NCBI GenBank assembly: GCA_016872915.1
Contig: VGYQ01000021.1
Span: forward strand, 1-36,485
DNA length: 36,485 bases
Reading direction: 5' to 3'
DNA from: Planctomycetota bacterium
GTDB taxonomy: Bacteria > Planctomycetota > Phycisphaerae > Phycisphaerales > SM1A02
Shown: positions 1 to 6,279 of the stretch, in pieces
Layout: the number at the start of each line of letters is the position of its first letter
Numbering within the stretch: the first letter of the stretch is position 1
Program-made: the position numbers and the translations under genes
Notes under the pieces: generated by a model
Seen by the model: the letters and a program-made list of their open reading frames with translations, nothing else
Databases searched by the model: none
Told to the model about the DNA's origin: nothing

Positions 1-132
1 GATGGCAGTGACAACGGTGTGGAACCCAGTCGGCCAGTTCCACAGCACCACCAGACCGATGCAGATCCACGCGATCAGCACCAGCATGGTGATCAAGGTG
101 CGGCGAAGAAGGACCAAGAGCGTTCCGCTCAT
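1..132 (-). CDS. Partial membrane protein, N-terminus only
   Basis: The first 44 codons of a minus-strand gene that leaves the window at position 1. It begins MSGTLLVLLRRTLITMLVLI and continues into a strongly hydrophobic stretch at about residues 11-35, so it starts with one transmembrane helix preceded by a short Arg-containing segment. Its ATG overlaps the TGA stop of the upstream pseudouridine synthase gene as ATGA (positions 132-129), so the two genes are probably co-transcribed and translationally coupled. The family cannot be recognised from this fragment. Confidence 0.6.
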   Translation of the reverse strand, partial: MSGTLLVLLRRTLITMLVLIAWICIGLVVLWNWPTGFHTVVTAI

Positions 133-998
133 GTGCGGTTCTTTCGGGGCGATGCCTTGGCCGAGTTGGTCGCAGCGGGCTTCCCCCACCAATCACTGCG
201 CAGGGGCGCGAGCAGTTGTTCAAGATGTGCACGGCCCGCGGCATTACTGCCCACGCCTGCACAGTGCGCCGCGGCGGCGAGGATTGTCTCTGGCAGTGGC
301 GACTCAACATCCACTCGCTTGCGCTGAAGCGGGTGGAGAAAACCAATGCGCCACGCATGCAGAAGAAGCGGTGGAGCATTCGGAACTCCGCGCGCTGCGC
401 TCGTGTTGGGAGGCAGCAGGGCGCGGTACACCCGGTCGCCCTCGACGGGTGCACCGAGCCACGCAAGGTGCGCGCGGATCTGATGAAGCCGTCCCGTTTC
501 AATCGCGCAGGCGACCAGCGCACTGCCACTCGCCGCAGCGACCACGCGCCAGTGGGTCACCGCGGCGAGTCCGCCACGCTGTGGAACGCTGATCTTCAGA
601 TCACCGCGGCGCACCTCCGCAAGGGGCTCCTGACATATGCCGTGCGTTCCCGGCAGCCTTCCCTTCACGATGGCGAGATATGCCTTGGCAACGGAACGCG
701 CCTCGAACTGCGCGCGCAGCGAGTCGTAGGCAGCTGCAGTTCGGGCAATGAGCACCACGCCTGATGTCTCGCGGTCGAGCCGGTGCAGGAGCCCCCAGTC
801 GCGCTGCGCCCCGAGTGAGGTGAGTGCGCTTCCATCGACTGCGAACGCACCGTTCAAGAGCGAGTCATTTGCATGCCCGAGCCCTGGCAGGGTGACCGTC
901 CCCGCGGGTTTCTCGACAGCGAGCAGGGCATCGTCCCGCAGCAGCACCGCGCATGGAACGGCGGGGTTGGCGACGGGCGCTTGCTCCACGCTTAGCAT
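129..998 (-). CDS. RluA-family RNA pseudouridine synthase
   Basis: A 289-residue pseudouridine synthase of the RluA/RsuA fold, which isomerises uridine to pseudouridine in rRNA or tRNA. The signature is LLHRLDRETSG at residues 70-80, where Asp75 is the catalytic aspartate of the HRLDxxTSG motif. The segments IETGRLHQIRAHLAWLGAPVEGDRVY and LLLHAWRIGFLHP are also typical of RluA. No N-terminal S4 domain is visible, as in the RluA/RluC-like single-domain enzymes. The RNA target cannot be told from sequence. The ATG at 998 sits inside a TAGGAT hexamer; the GTG at 989 lies 7 nt after that hexamer and is a credible alternative start. The stop overlaps the next gene's ATG. Confidence 0.88.
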   Translation of the reverse strand: MLSVEQAPVANPAVPCAVLLRDDALLAVEKPAGTVTLPGLGHANDSLLNGAFAVDGSALTSLGAQRDWGLLHRLDRETSGVVLIARTAAAYDSLRAQFEARSVAKAYLAIVKGRLPGTHGICQEPLAEVRRGDLKISVPQRGGLAAVTHWRVVAAASGSALVACAIETGRLHQIRAHLAWLGAPVEGDRVYRALLPPNTSAARGVPNAPPLLLHAWRIGFLHPLQRKRVDVESPLPETILAAAAHCAGVGSNAAGRAHLEQLLAPLRSDWWGKPAATNSAKASPRKNRT

Positions 999-1002
999 CC
1001 TA
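997..1002 (-). promoter_or_regulatory. Candidate -10 element of the pseudouridine synthase gene
   Basis: On the minus strand TAGGAT lies 7 nt before GTG(989) and overlaps the ATG at 998. If it is a -10 element the transcript would start near 989, favouring the GTG start and a leaderless message. No clear -35 is visible. Confidence 0.35.
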
Positions 1003-1028
1003 GGCTTCCAGCGAAAGGTGTTGCCCTG

Positions 1029-2237
1029 ATGTCAGCCACTCAGCAAAGCATGCACGGACCAAGCGCACGGCTCGCCCCCTTTGGCGAGTCAATCTTCACA
1101 ACGATGAGTCGCCTTGCCACGGAGCACAAGGCGGTGAATCTCGGTCAGGGGTTTCCTGACTTTGACGGTCCAGACTTTGTGAAGGAAGCGGCGCAGCGCG
1201 CCATCGCCGATGGGCATGGTCAGTATGCACGCGCTTTTGGACTGCCAGAGACCAATCGCGCGATCGCAGAAGCGGCACAAAGGACTTGCGGATTTCAGGC
1301 GGATCCCGAGCGCGAGGTCACCGTGACTGCCGGATGTACCGAAGCGATTGCCGCCTGTTTGTTGGGGCTGCTTTCGCCGGGCGATGAAGTGGTTCTCCTC
1401 GATCCCTCGTACGACTCCTACGCGGCGTGCGTGGCGATGGCGGGTGGTGTCGCGCGGCGTGTTCGGTTGGAGGGACCCGACTTCCGAATTCGGCGCGCAG
1501 ATCTGGAAGCTGCCTTTTCAAGCCGAACCAAGGCGATCCTTCTCAACTCACCGCACAATCCGACCGGACGAATGTTTGGTGATGACGAGTATGCGATCGT
1601 CGCGGATCTCGCCGAAAGGCACGATGCCATCATTCTGTCTGATGAGGTCTATGACGCAATCACCTACGCCCGGCCACACCAGTCCATCACTCGGATTCCA
1701 GGCGTGCGTGAGCGAGCGGTCATTCTTGGAAGTCTTGGCAAAACCTTTTCACTGACGGGATGGAAAATCGGTTGGACGATCGCGCCTCCATCCATCACGG
1801 CAGCCATTCGCTGCGCCCATCAGTTTCTGACATTTTGTGCTGCAACGCCGCTGCAGCGTGCCGCCGCAGATGCGCTCAGCACGGTGTGCCGCGATGATGC
1901 CTACCTCAGGCAACTGCATACGGAGTACACCGCGCGCCGCACAATGATGCTCGAGGTTCTCAGCGATGCAGGCTTTCAATGCGTCGAGCCAGAGGGTTCC
2001 TACTTCATCTTGGTGGATGCTGTGGAAGCCGGGTTCCCGGACGATGTGACCGCCGCACGCAGGCTTGTGGTGGAAGCGGGGGTTGCTGCCATTCCCGCAA
2101 GCAGTTTTTATGAGCCTGCGAATGCCGATCGTCGATGGCTGCGTTTCGCGTTCTGCAAGCGGGAATCAACCATGTTGGAGGCGCGTCGCCGTCTTCTGGC
2201 CAATCCGCCGCGCCGCTTGGCGGAACGCCCGGCCTGA
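1029..2237 (+). CDS. PLP-dependent class I/II aminotransferase (kynurenine/methionine aminotransferase-like)
   Basis: A 402-residue fold-type I aminotransferase that moves an amino group between an amino acid and a 2-oxo acid using pyridoxal phosphate. Landmarks are FGESIFTTMSRLA then AVNLGQGFPDFDGP near the N-terminus, PHNPTG at 175-180, SDEVYDA at 204-210, and SLGKTFSLTGWKIGW at 235-249, where Lys238 is the Schiff-base lysine. The N-terminal pattern matches the branch holding kynurenine aminotransferases, YbdL-type methionine aminotransferases and actinobacterial DapC-like enzymes, so the substrate is uncertain. A weak purine-rich site (GAAAGG) lies about 11 nt before the ATG. The start is 30 bp from the divergent pseudouridine synthase. 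bL21 follows 18 bp after the stop. Confidence 0.88.
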   Translation: MSATQQSMHGPSARLAPFGESIFTTMSRLATEHKAVNLGQGFPDFDGPDFVKEAAQRAIADGHGQYARAFGLPETNRAIAEAAQRTCGFQADPEREVTVTAGCTEAIAACLLGLLSPGDEVVLLDPSYDSYAACVAMAGGVARRVRLEGPDFRIRRADLEAAFSSRTKAILLNSPHNPTGRMFGDDEYAIVADLAERHDAIILSDEVYDAITYARPHQSITRIPGVRERAVILGSLGKTFSLTGWKIGWTIAPPSITAAIRCAHQFLTFCAATPLQRAAADALSTVCRDDAYLRQLHTEYTARRTMMLEVLSDAGFQCVEPEGSYFILVDAVEAGFPDDVTAARRLVVEAGVAAIPASSFYEPANADRRWLRFAFCKRESTMLEARRRLLANPPRRLAERPA

Positions 2238-2245
2238 TGTAGACT
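2217..2245 (+). promoter_or_regulatory. Candidate promoter of rplU
   Basis: TTGGCG (2217-2222), a 17-nt spacer, then TAGACT (2240-2245), with the rplU ATG 10 nt further on. The -35 lies in the last codons of the aminotransferase gene. The layout fits a sigma70-type promoter giving a leader of only a few nucleotides. Confidence 0.5.
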
Positions 2246-2255
2246 TTTCGGCCCT

Positions 2256-2573
2256 ATGTACGCGATCATCGAAGACAGTGGAACCCAGATCATGGTGCAC
2301 AAGGACGATGTCATTGACGTCGACCTGCGGAAGATCCCCGAGGGATCGACGACTGTGACTTTCGACAAGGTGCTCGCGGTTGGTACGCAGGACGGCACGG
2401 CCGCCCGCATTGGCGCGCCCTATCTTGCGAAGGCGACGGTCACCGCCGAAGTCGTCGGGAGCACTTCCGAAAAGACGACGCTGAACAAGTACTCGCGCCG
2501 CAAGGGTTACCGACGCCACAAGGGACACACGCAAAAGCGGGTCCAGGTGCGCGTGACAGACATCGCCGCGTGA
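2256..2573 (+). CDS. rplU: 50S ribosomal protein bL21
   Basis: A 105-residue bL21, a 23S rRNA-binding protein of the large ribosomal subunit; the length is normal for the family. It starts with MYAIIEDSGTQIMV, matching the usual MYAIIETGGKQY-type opening, and ends with the basic segment KYSRRKGYRRHKGHTQKRVQV that contacts rRNA. In most bacteria rplU is followed by rpmA (bL27) and often obg. Here the next gene is on the opposite strand 15 bp away, so the usual pairing is broken. No Shine-Dalgarno sequence is visible; a promoter-like pair lies immediately upstream. Confidence 0.95.
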   Translation: MYAIIEDSGTQIMVHKDDVIDVDLRKIPEGSTTVTFDKVLAVGTQDGTAARIGAPYLAKATVTAEVVGSTSEKTTLNKYSRRKGYRRHKGHTQKRVQVRVTDIAA

Positions 2574-2588
2574 GCACTCGTCGCGGGC

Positions 2589-3596
2589 TCATGCCTGCGA
2601 CAGCACTTCCAACATCGCTTGGGGAGATTCTGCTTCTCCCGTCCGTGCGCTGAGGCACACCGCCTCCATGACGGCACGGACGCGCTGCAGCATCAGTGGC
2701 GTCCATTCAGGCACGAGTGGGGGGTTCAATGCTGCATTCAGCAGCGCCGCGGGCAGCGAGTCTTCACCATCCGAGCAGTTTGGCGCAGGAGTCTCCAGGA
2801 CCTCATGTGTTGGGCTGCGCCATTCCATGTGCTGATCGTCCACAAAGATCGCGCCGACTGATCCGCTGACAAGGGCACATCTCTTCCAGTGCCAATGCCT
2901 ATTCGACGCAGCCAACGATGCTGTTCTTCCATCCGTGAATGCACAGGTCGCGCTGATCGAGCCCTCCCAGAAACGAAACAGGCGTGAACTCGCGTCGGGC
3001 TGTGACTCATGGGAGCGGTGCAGGCGTTCTGCAGTGCTTGCTGCGCTGACTCGCTCCGGCATGCCGAGCCACTGCACCAGCAAGGCGGAAACATCCTGCA
3101 GCCGTGCCAAGATCGATCCGCAGTTGCTCGGCGCAACGGAGGCCGCATGCAGCAGCTCTGGAGCCATGCCCTGAGCAATGAACGCGCTGGCTTGCGCGAA
3201 TGATCCCTCGTTTGGGAATCCAGGCAGCGGCATCTCCACGGTGCGCTGCCGCTCACGGCTTGCCTGCCGCATCCAAGGCTCCGTTGTCAGGAGCGCACCC
3301 GCGTGACTTGCGAGGGCATTCTCCTCGTCACTGTTCCCAAACCCGACATGCAAGATGGGCGACTGTGAGTGCTCTGCGCAGAAAGTGCGCAGATCGCTTG
3401 CGGATGCGCTTGCGGCGCCAAGGGAATCTCGGACGGCACGCAGCGGCGATCCGATGCGCACCGATCCAAGCGGGCGCCTCTGAAGCCCGCGGAGAACCCA
3501 CTCCGGGAGCGCTTCTCTCGACCAGACGCCAAGCAGAGGACCCCGAGGGAGATCCGCGGCGTCCGTTGGAGGGTTTGAGCGCGTTTCACTCGTCAT
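2589..3596 (-). CDS. Uncharacterised protein, possibly a degenerate Gfo/Idh/MocA-like oxidoreductase
   Basis: About 335 residues from the ATG at 3596; the frame stays open to 3644, and an in-frame GTG at 3605 is another option. The middle (SNCGSILARLQDVSALLVQWLGMPERVSA read in two parts) resembles the GG-x-LxDxGxHxxDLLxWLxG segment of Gfo/Idh/MocA oxidoreductases. A later VSGSVGAIFVDD and a C-terminal MLQRVRAVMEAVCLSARTGE resemble the end of that fold. However, no GxGxxG dinucleotide-binding loop or EKP motif is visible, so cofactor binding is doubtful. It converges on rplU and diverges from the RNase P RNA gene. A non-catalytic homologue or an unrelated protein are both possible. Confidence 0.6.
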   Translation of the reverse strand: MTSETRSNPPTDAADLPRGPLLGVWSREALPEWVLRGLQRRPLGSVRIGSPLRAVRDSLGAASASASDLRTFCAEHSQSPILHVGFGNSDEENALASHAGALLTTEPWMRQASRERQRTVEMPLPGFPNEGSFAQASAFIAQGMAPELLHAASVAPSNCGSILARLQDVSALLVQWLGMPERVSAASTAERLHRSHESQPDASSRLFRFWEGSISATCAFTDGRTASLAASNRHWHWKRCALVSGSVGAIFVDDQHMEWRSPTHEVLETPAPNCSDGEDSLPAALLNAALNPPLVPEWTPLMLQRVRAVMEAVCLSARTGEAESPQAMLEVLSQA

Positions 3597-3628
3597 GAAG
3601 TGCACACCTGCCACCACGATAGAGCCGG

Positions 3629-3655
3629 CTCGGGGCTCTCGCACGGCGCCCCGAG
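3629..3655. repeat. 8-bp inverted repeat between the divergent gene and rnpB
   Basis: CTCGGGGC (3629-3636) and GCCCCGAG (3648-3655) form a perfect 8-bp inverted repeat with an 11-nt centre. It lies just upstream of the putative rnpB -10 element, where a -35 would be expected. It may be an operator or a hairpin. Confidence 0.4.
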
Positions 3656-3661
3656 CGGAGT

Positions 3662-3667
3662 TAGGAT
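3662..3667 (+). promoter_or_regulatory. Candidate -10 element of rnpB
   Basis: TAGGAT lies 4 nt before the first paired base of the RNase P RNA P1 helix at 3672. The RNA's 5' end gives an independent anchor, so this placement supports TAGNNT as a working -10 form in this genome. No TTGACA-like -35 is seen. Confidence 0.45.
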
Positions 3668-3671
3668 GTCT

Positions 3672-4039
3672 GCGTGGTCAGGCAATCGCCCTCGGGATCT
3701 CCCCGAGCGAGGAAAGTCCGAACACGACAGGACACGGTGGTGGCTAACGGCCACCAGCTTCAGCGCAAGCTCGGGACAGTGCCACAGAAAACAGACCGCC
3801 GAGGCTTCTGCCTCGGTAAGGGTGAAAAGGTGCGGTAAGAGCGCACCGCCTTCTCGGTGACGAGAAGGGCACGGCAAACCCCACCGCGTGCAAGCGCAAG
3901 CAGTCCTCCGGCGGATTTTTCCGCCAGCCGCTGTCCGTGGCATGAGGACGGGTCGCGTGCTTTGAGTCCAGCGGCAACGCTGGTCCAGAGAGAAATGATT
4001 GCCGCCCGCAAGGGAACAGAATTCGGCTTACGACCACGC
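3672..4039 (+). ncRNA. rnpB: RNase P RNA (bacterial type A-like)
   Basis: The catalytic RNA of ribonuclease P, which matures tRNA 5' ends. Conserved blocks appear in order: GAGGAAAGTCCGAACAC near 3708, ACAGTGCCACAGAAAACAGACC near 3777 (read as two adjoining blocks), GGTAAGGGTGAAAAGGTGCG near 3815, AGAGCGCACCG, GGCAAACCCC near 3874, AGAGAAATGATTGCC near 3989 and ACAGAATTCGGCTTAC near 4016. The ends are set by the P1 helix, GCGTGGTC (3672-3679) pairing with GACCACGC (4032-4039). The length of about 368 nt is normal. The exact mature ends are inferred. A strong intrinsic terminator follows 6 nt later. Confidence 0.96.
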
Positions 4040-4045
4040 GCGCGG

Positions 4046-4083
4046 GGCGGATCTCCGAAAGGAGATCCGCCTCACCTTTTTTT
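4046..4083 (+). terminator. Rho-independent terminator of rnpB
   Basis: GGCGGATCTCC (4046-4056) pairs perfectly with GGAGATCCGCC (4061-4071) around a GAAA tetraloop, followed by CACC and seven T residues (4077-4083). It directly follows RNase P RNA. Confidence 0.95.
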
Positions 4084-4183
4084 GCAAGTGGACTGGCGGA
4101 TTTTCACGCCCGAAAGCCGATTCACAAAGCACTGCAAAGGCAAGGTTTAAGCATGGTGCCACTGCACATATTGAGCAAAACCC

Positions 4184-4211
4184 TTGAATGGGAAGTGCGC
4201 ATCGGTAAACT
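4184..4211 (+). promoter_or_regulatory. Candidate promoter of the 4222 gene
   Basis: TTGAAT (4184-4189), a 16-nt spacer and TAAACT (4206-4211), with ATG 10 nt downstream at 4222. This is one of the better -35/-10 pairs in the window. The stretch between the rnpB terminator and this site (4084-4183) shows nothing else recognisable. Confidence 0.5.
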
Positions 4212-4221
4212 CGGATGAGTC

Positions 4222-4803
4222 ATGAATTCCCCCACAAAGTCCACAAGTTTGCAGGCATACACGCTGCTTCTTTACCGAAAGGCTGTGCACCCTGAGTTTT
4301 TCGCCATCGACTCTCGCCGCCGCATGGAGAACGGCGAGATCGAGGCGGAGGCCTGGATTTTTCGAGGTGGACAGGTGGTGCGTTTCCAGAAGGAGAAGTT
4401 GTGTATCTGTGAAGTTGTGACGGACAACCCAAGCGCACTACCCGAGCGCGGTCTCACCAAGAACATGCTGTGTGCCGGCGAGCATGAGCATGAGGAAACC
4501 TTGGGCGACAACCTGACATTCATGACGGCGGTTCAAACGGAAACGCTGGCCGACCATCTGTACGTTGGCACGTACCGCGAAATGATGGGGCATGCAAAGG
4601 AAAACGGATCACTCTCCGTGCAGTGGAATGACGCCACAACGGGCAAGCCGAATCTGTCGTTGATTGATCTGCAACGCTTCCGTACGGAAATCCACGTGCA
4701 GGGTTGGCATCTGCGAAGTGACTGTGGCCTCGTGCTGCGGACGCAGTCCATGTTCCAGTTGAATGATCCAGCCGCCAAGGGCGCGCAGCGCGAAACGCGG
4801 TGA
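4222..4803 (+). CDS. Hypothetical protein coupled to uracil-DNA glycosylase
   Basis: A 193-residue soluble protein I do not recognise. It has no signal peptide or membrane helix. It is rich in beta-type segments (EAEAWIFRGGQVVRFQKEKLCICEVV), includes a Cys/His/Glu-rich patch MLCAGEHEHEETLGDNLTFMT at about residues 82-102, and ends in a charged tail. Its TGA overlaps the next gene's GTG start as GTGA (4800-4803), so it is very likely co-expressed with the glycosylase and may work with it, but nothing in the sequence shows a DNA-repair activity. A promoter-like TTGAAT/TAAACT pair precedes it. Confidence 0.75.
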   Translation: MNSPTKSTSLQAYTLLLYRKAVHPEFFAIDSRRRMENGEIEAEAWIFRGGQVVRFQKEKLCICEVVTDNPSALPERGLTKNMLCAGEHEHEETLGDNLTFMTAVQTETLADHLYVGTYREMMGHAKENGSLSVQWNDATTGKPNLSLIDLQRFRTEIHVQGWHLRSDCGLVLRTQSMFQLNDPAAKGAQRETR

Positions 4804-5588
4804 GTCAACCGACCCGCAGTGGCTCTGAGAACGCCGCTGGACAGGCCGATGGTGGGGCTGTTTCCGCGCACCGTGCCTGTGTCGAGTCCGACCGTCTGAT
4901 GGGGGTCTTGGATGTGCCCCTTGGAAACTGGTATCCACCTTCTTCACCGGTTTCGCCATCGCTCTCCGCGTCGCTCCCCGAAGATCGGCGTTCACACTGC
5001 GCCGCAATGCTCGCCGAACTGCGCGAGAGGCATGACCGCGAATGCCCGCACTGCACCCATGCGACGGCTCATCAGCGCACGGTCTTCGGCGAGGGTGATC
5101 CCTGCGCACGACTGATGTTTGTGGGAGAAGCTCCGGGTGAAACCGAGGACACACTCGGTCGACCCTTCGTCGGCAAGGCGGGGCGGAAGTTGGACGAGAT
5201 GATCCAAGCAATCGGACTGAGGCGCGAGGATTGCTACATCGCCAATGTGCTCAAGAGCCGACCGCCTGAGAATCGGGCGCCGCTGCCGCTGGAGGTCGAG
5301 CGCTGCAGCCCATATCTCGTGGAACAGCTGCTGATCATCCGCCCACGGGTCATTATGACGCTCGGTGGACCTGCCACCAAGATGCTGATGAACACAGACG
5401 TGGGGATTATGAAACTCCGAGGCTCCTGGTCTCAGTGGGTCGCGCCGCCCGGCAGTCCGATCGTCTCGATTCCCCTGATGCCGACCTTCCATCCCGCCTA
5501 CCTGATCCGCAACTACACCCTCGAAACCCGTGCGCAGGTCTGGTCTGACCTCAAGGCCGTGATGCATCGGCTCGCTGAAACCGCCTAA
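4800..5588 (+). CDS. Family 4 uracil-DNA glycosylase
   Basis: A 262-residue uracil-DNA glycosylase that excises uracil arising from cytosine deamination, starting base-excision repair. Motif A is GEAPGETEDTLGRPFVGKAG at 109-128; the second motif is TFHPAYL at 229-235 with His231. Family 4 enzymes bind a [4Fe-4S] cluster through four Cys. Here Cys82 and Cys85 (CPHC) and Cys169 are present, but the expected KCRPP reads KSRPP, giving Ser153. Cys145, eight residues earlier, is the nearest alternative. The first 60-70 residues, rich in Ser, Pro and Ala, are an extension beyond the usual family start. Start is GTG at 4800, overlapping the previous stop; an internal start is possible because the extension looks low-complexity. 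Confidence 0.9.
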   Translation: MSQPTRSGSENAAGQADGGAVSAHRACVESDRLMGVLDVPLGNWYPPSSPVSPSLSASLPEDRRSHCAAMLAELRERHDRECPHCTHATAHQRTVFGEGDPCARLMFVGEAPGETEDTLGRPFVGKAGRKLDEMIQAIGLRREDCYIANVLKSRPPENRAPLPLEVERCSPYLVEQLLIIRPRVIMTLGGPATKMLMNTDVGIMKLRGSWSQWVAPPGSPIVSIPLMPTFHPAYLIRNYTLETRAQVWSDLKAVMHRLAETA

Positions 5589-5708
5589 CCCATCCGTTAA
5601 TCGCGGGGGAGATGCCACAGGATTCTTCACTCATTTGCCGAACTTGCGCGCGATCGCTGCGTATGACTTGTTGAGGCTGATGCCTTCTCAGAAAGCAACC
5701 CCCACGAG

Positions 5709-5747
5709 GAGCCCTGCCGCGATGACTCTGCGGCGGGCTCTTTTTTT
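5709..5747 (+). terminator. Rho-independent terminator downstream of the glycosylase gene
   Basis: GAGCCC(T)GCCGC (5709-5720) pairs with GCGGCGGGCTC (5730-5740), with one bulged T, followed by a run of seven to eight T residues. It lies about 120 nt after the glycosylase stop. The stretch between (5589-5708) has no convincing gene; it contains a 20-codon reading frame at 5611-5673 with a GGGGGAG directly before its ATG, which I do not accept as a gene. Confidence 0.9.
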
Positions 5748-5805
5748 ATCCGTGCATCGGGTTGCCCGATCTCGCAAGGGAGAGCTGCGGGAGCGTCCGA
5801 GTGAT

Positions 5806-6279
5806 CTACGAAGGTCGCTCGCCGCCGTGCTCGGGTGTTTCGCGAGAATCAAGAAGGATTGTCACGGGACCATTGTTCACAAGCGCGACCTGCATCGATT
5901 CACCGAAGCGGCCGCGGGCGACGGTGAGTCCTCGTGCCTCCACAATCTCGCAGACGCGCTCATACAAAACGCGTGCGGCACCAGGATCTTCCGCCCGTGA
6001 AAAGCCAGGCCGATTGCCCTTGGATGCATCGCCCAGAAGCGTGAACTGACTGATCAGCAGAACGCCACCTGAAACATCCTTGACACTGAGATTCATCTTT
6101 CCATCGGCATCGGAAAAGATGCGAAGTGCAGCGAGCTTTCGGGCCATCCATTCCGCGTCGCGCTCCGAGTCTCCACGCGTGACCCCGAGCAGCACAAGCA
6201 GTCCATGCCCAATTGCGCCGACCACTTCGTCCTTCACGCGCACGCTCGCCTCAGAGGCGCGTTGCACCACCGCAATCAT
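5806..6279 (-). CDS. dtd: D-aminoacyl-tRNA deacylase
   Basis: A 157-residue Dtd, which hydrolyses D-amino acids (and glycine) mischarged on tRNA and so protects translation. The hallmark active-site motifs are SQFT at 77-80 and NNGPVT at 135-140, the latter holding the Gly-cisPro pair that enforces chirality. It begins MIAVVQRASEASVRV, the usual opening. Its ATG overlaps the TGA of the MEMO-family gene as ATGA (6279-6276), so it is the second gene of a coupled pair. Confidence 0.95.
   Translation of the reverse strand: MIAVVQRASEASVRVKDEVVGAIGHGLLVLLGVTRGDSERDAEWMARKLAALRIFSDADGKMNLSVKDVSGGVLLISQFTLLGDASKGNRPGFSRAEDPGAARVLYERVCEIVEARGLTVARGRFGESMQVALVNNGPVTILLDSRETPEHGGERPS

Noticed and set aside
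5611-5673. 20-codon reading frame MPQDSSLICRTCARSLRMTC after the glycosylase gene
   Set aside because: GGGGGAG touches the ATG, too close for a Shine-Dalgarno site; no homology and too short to support.
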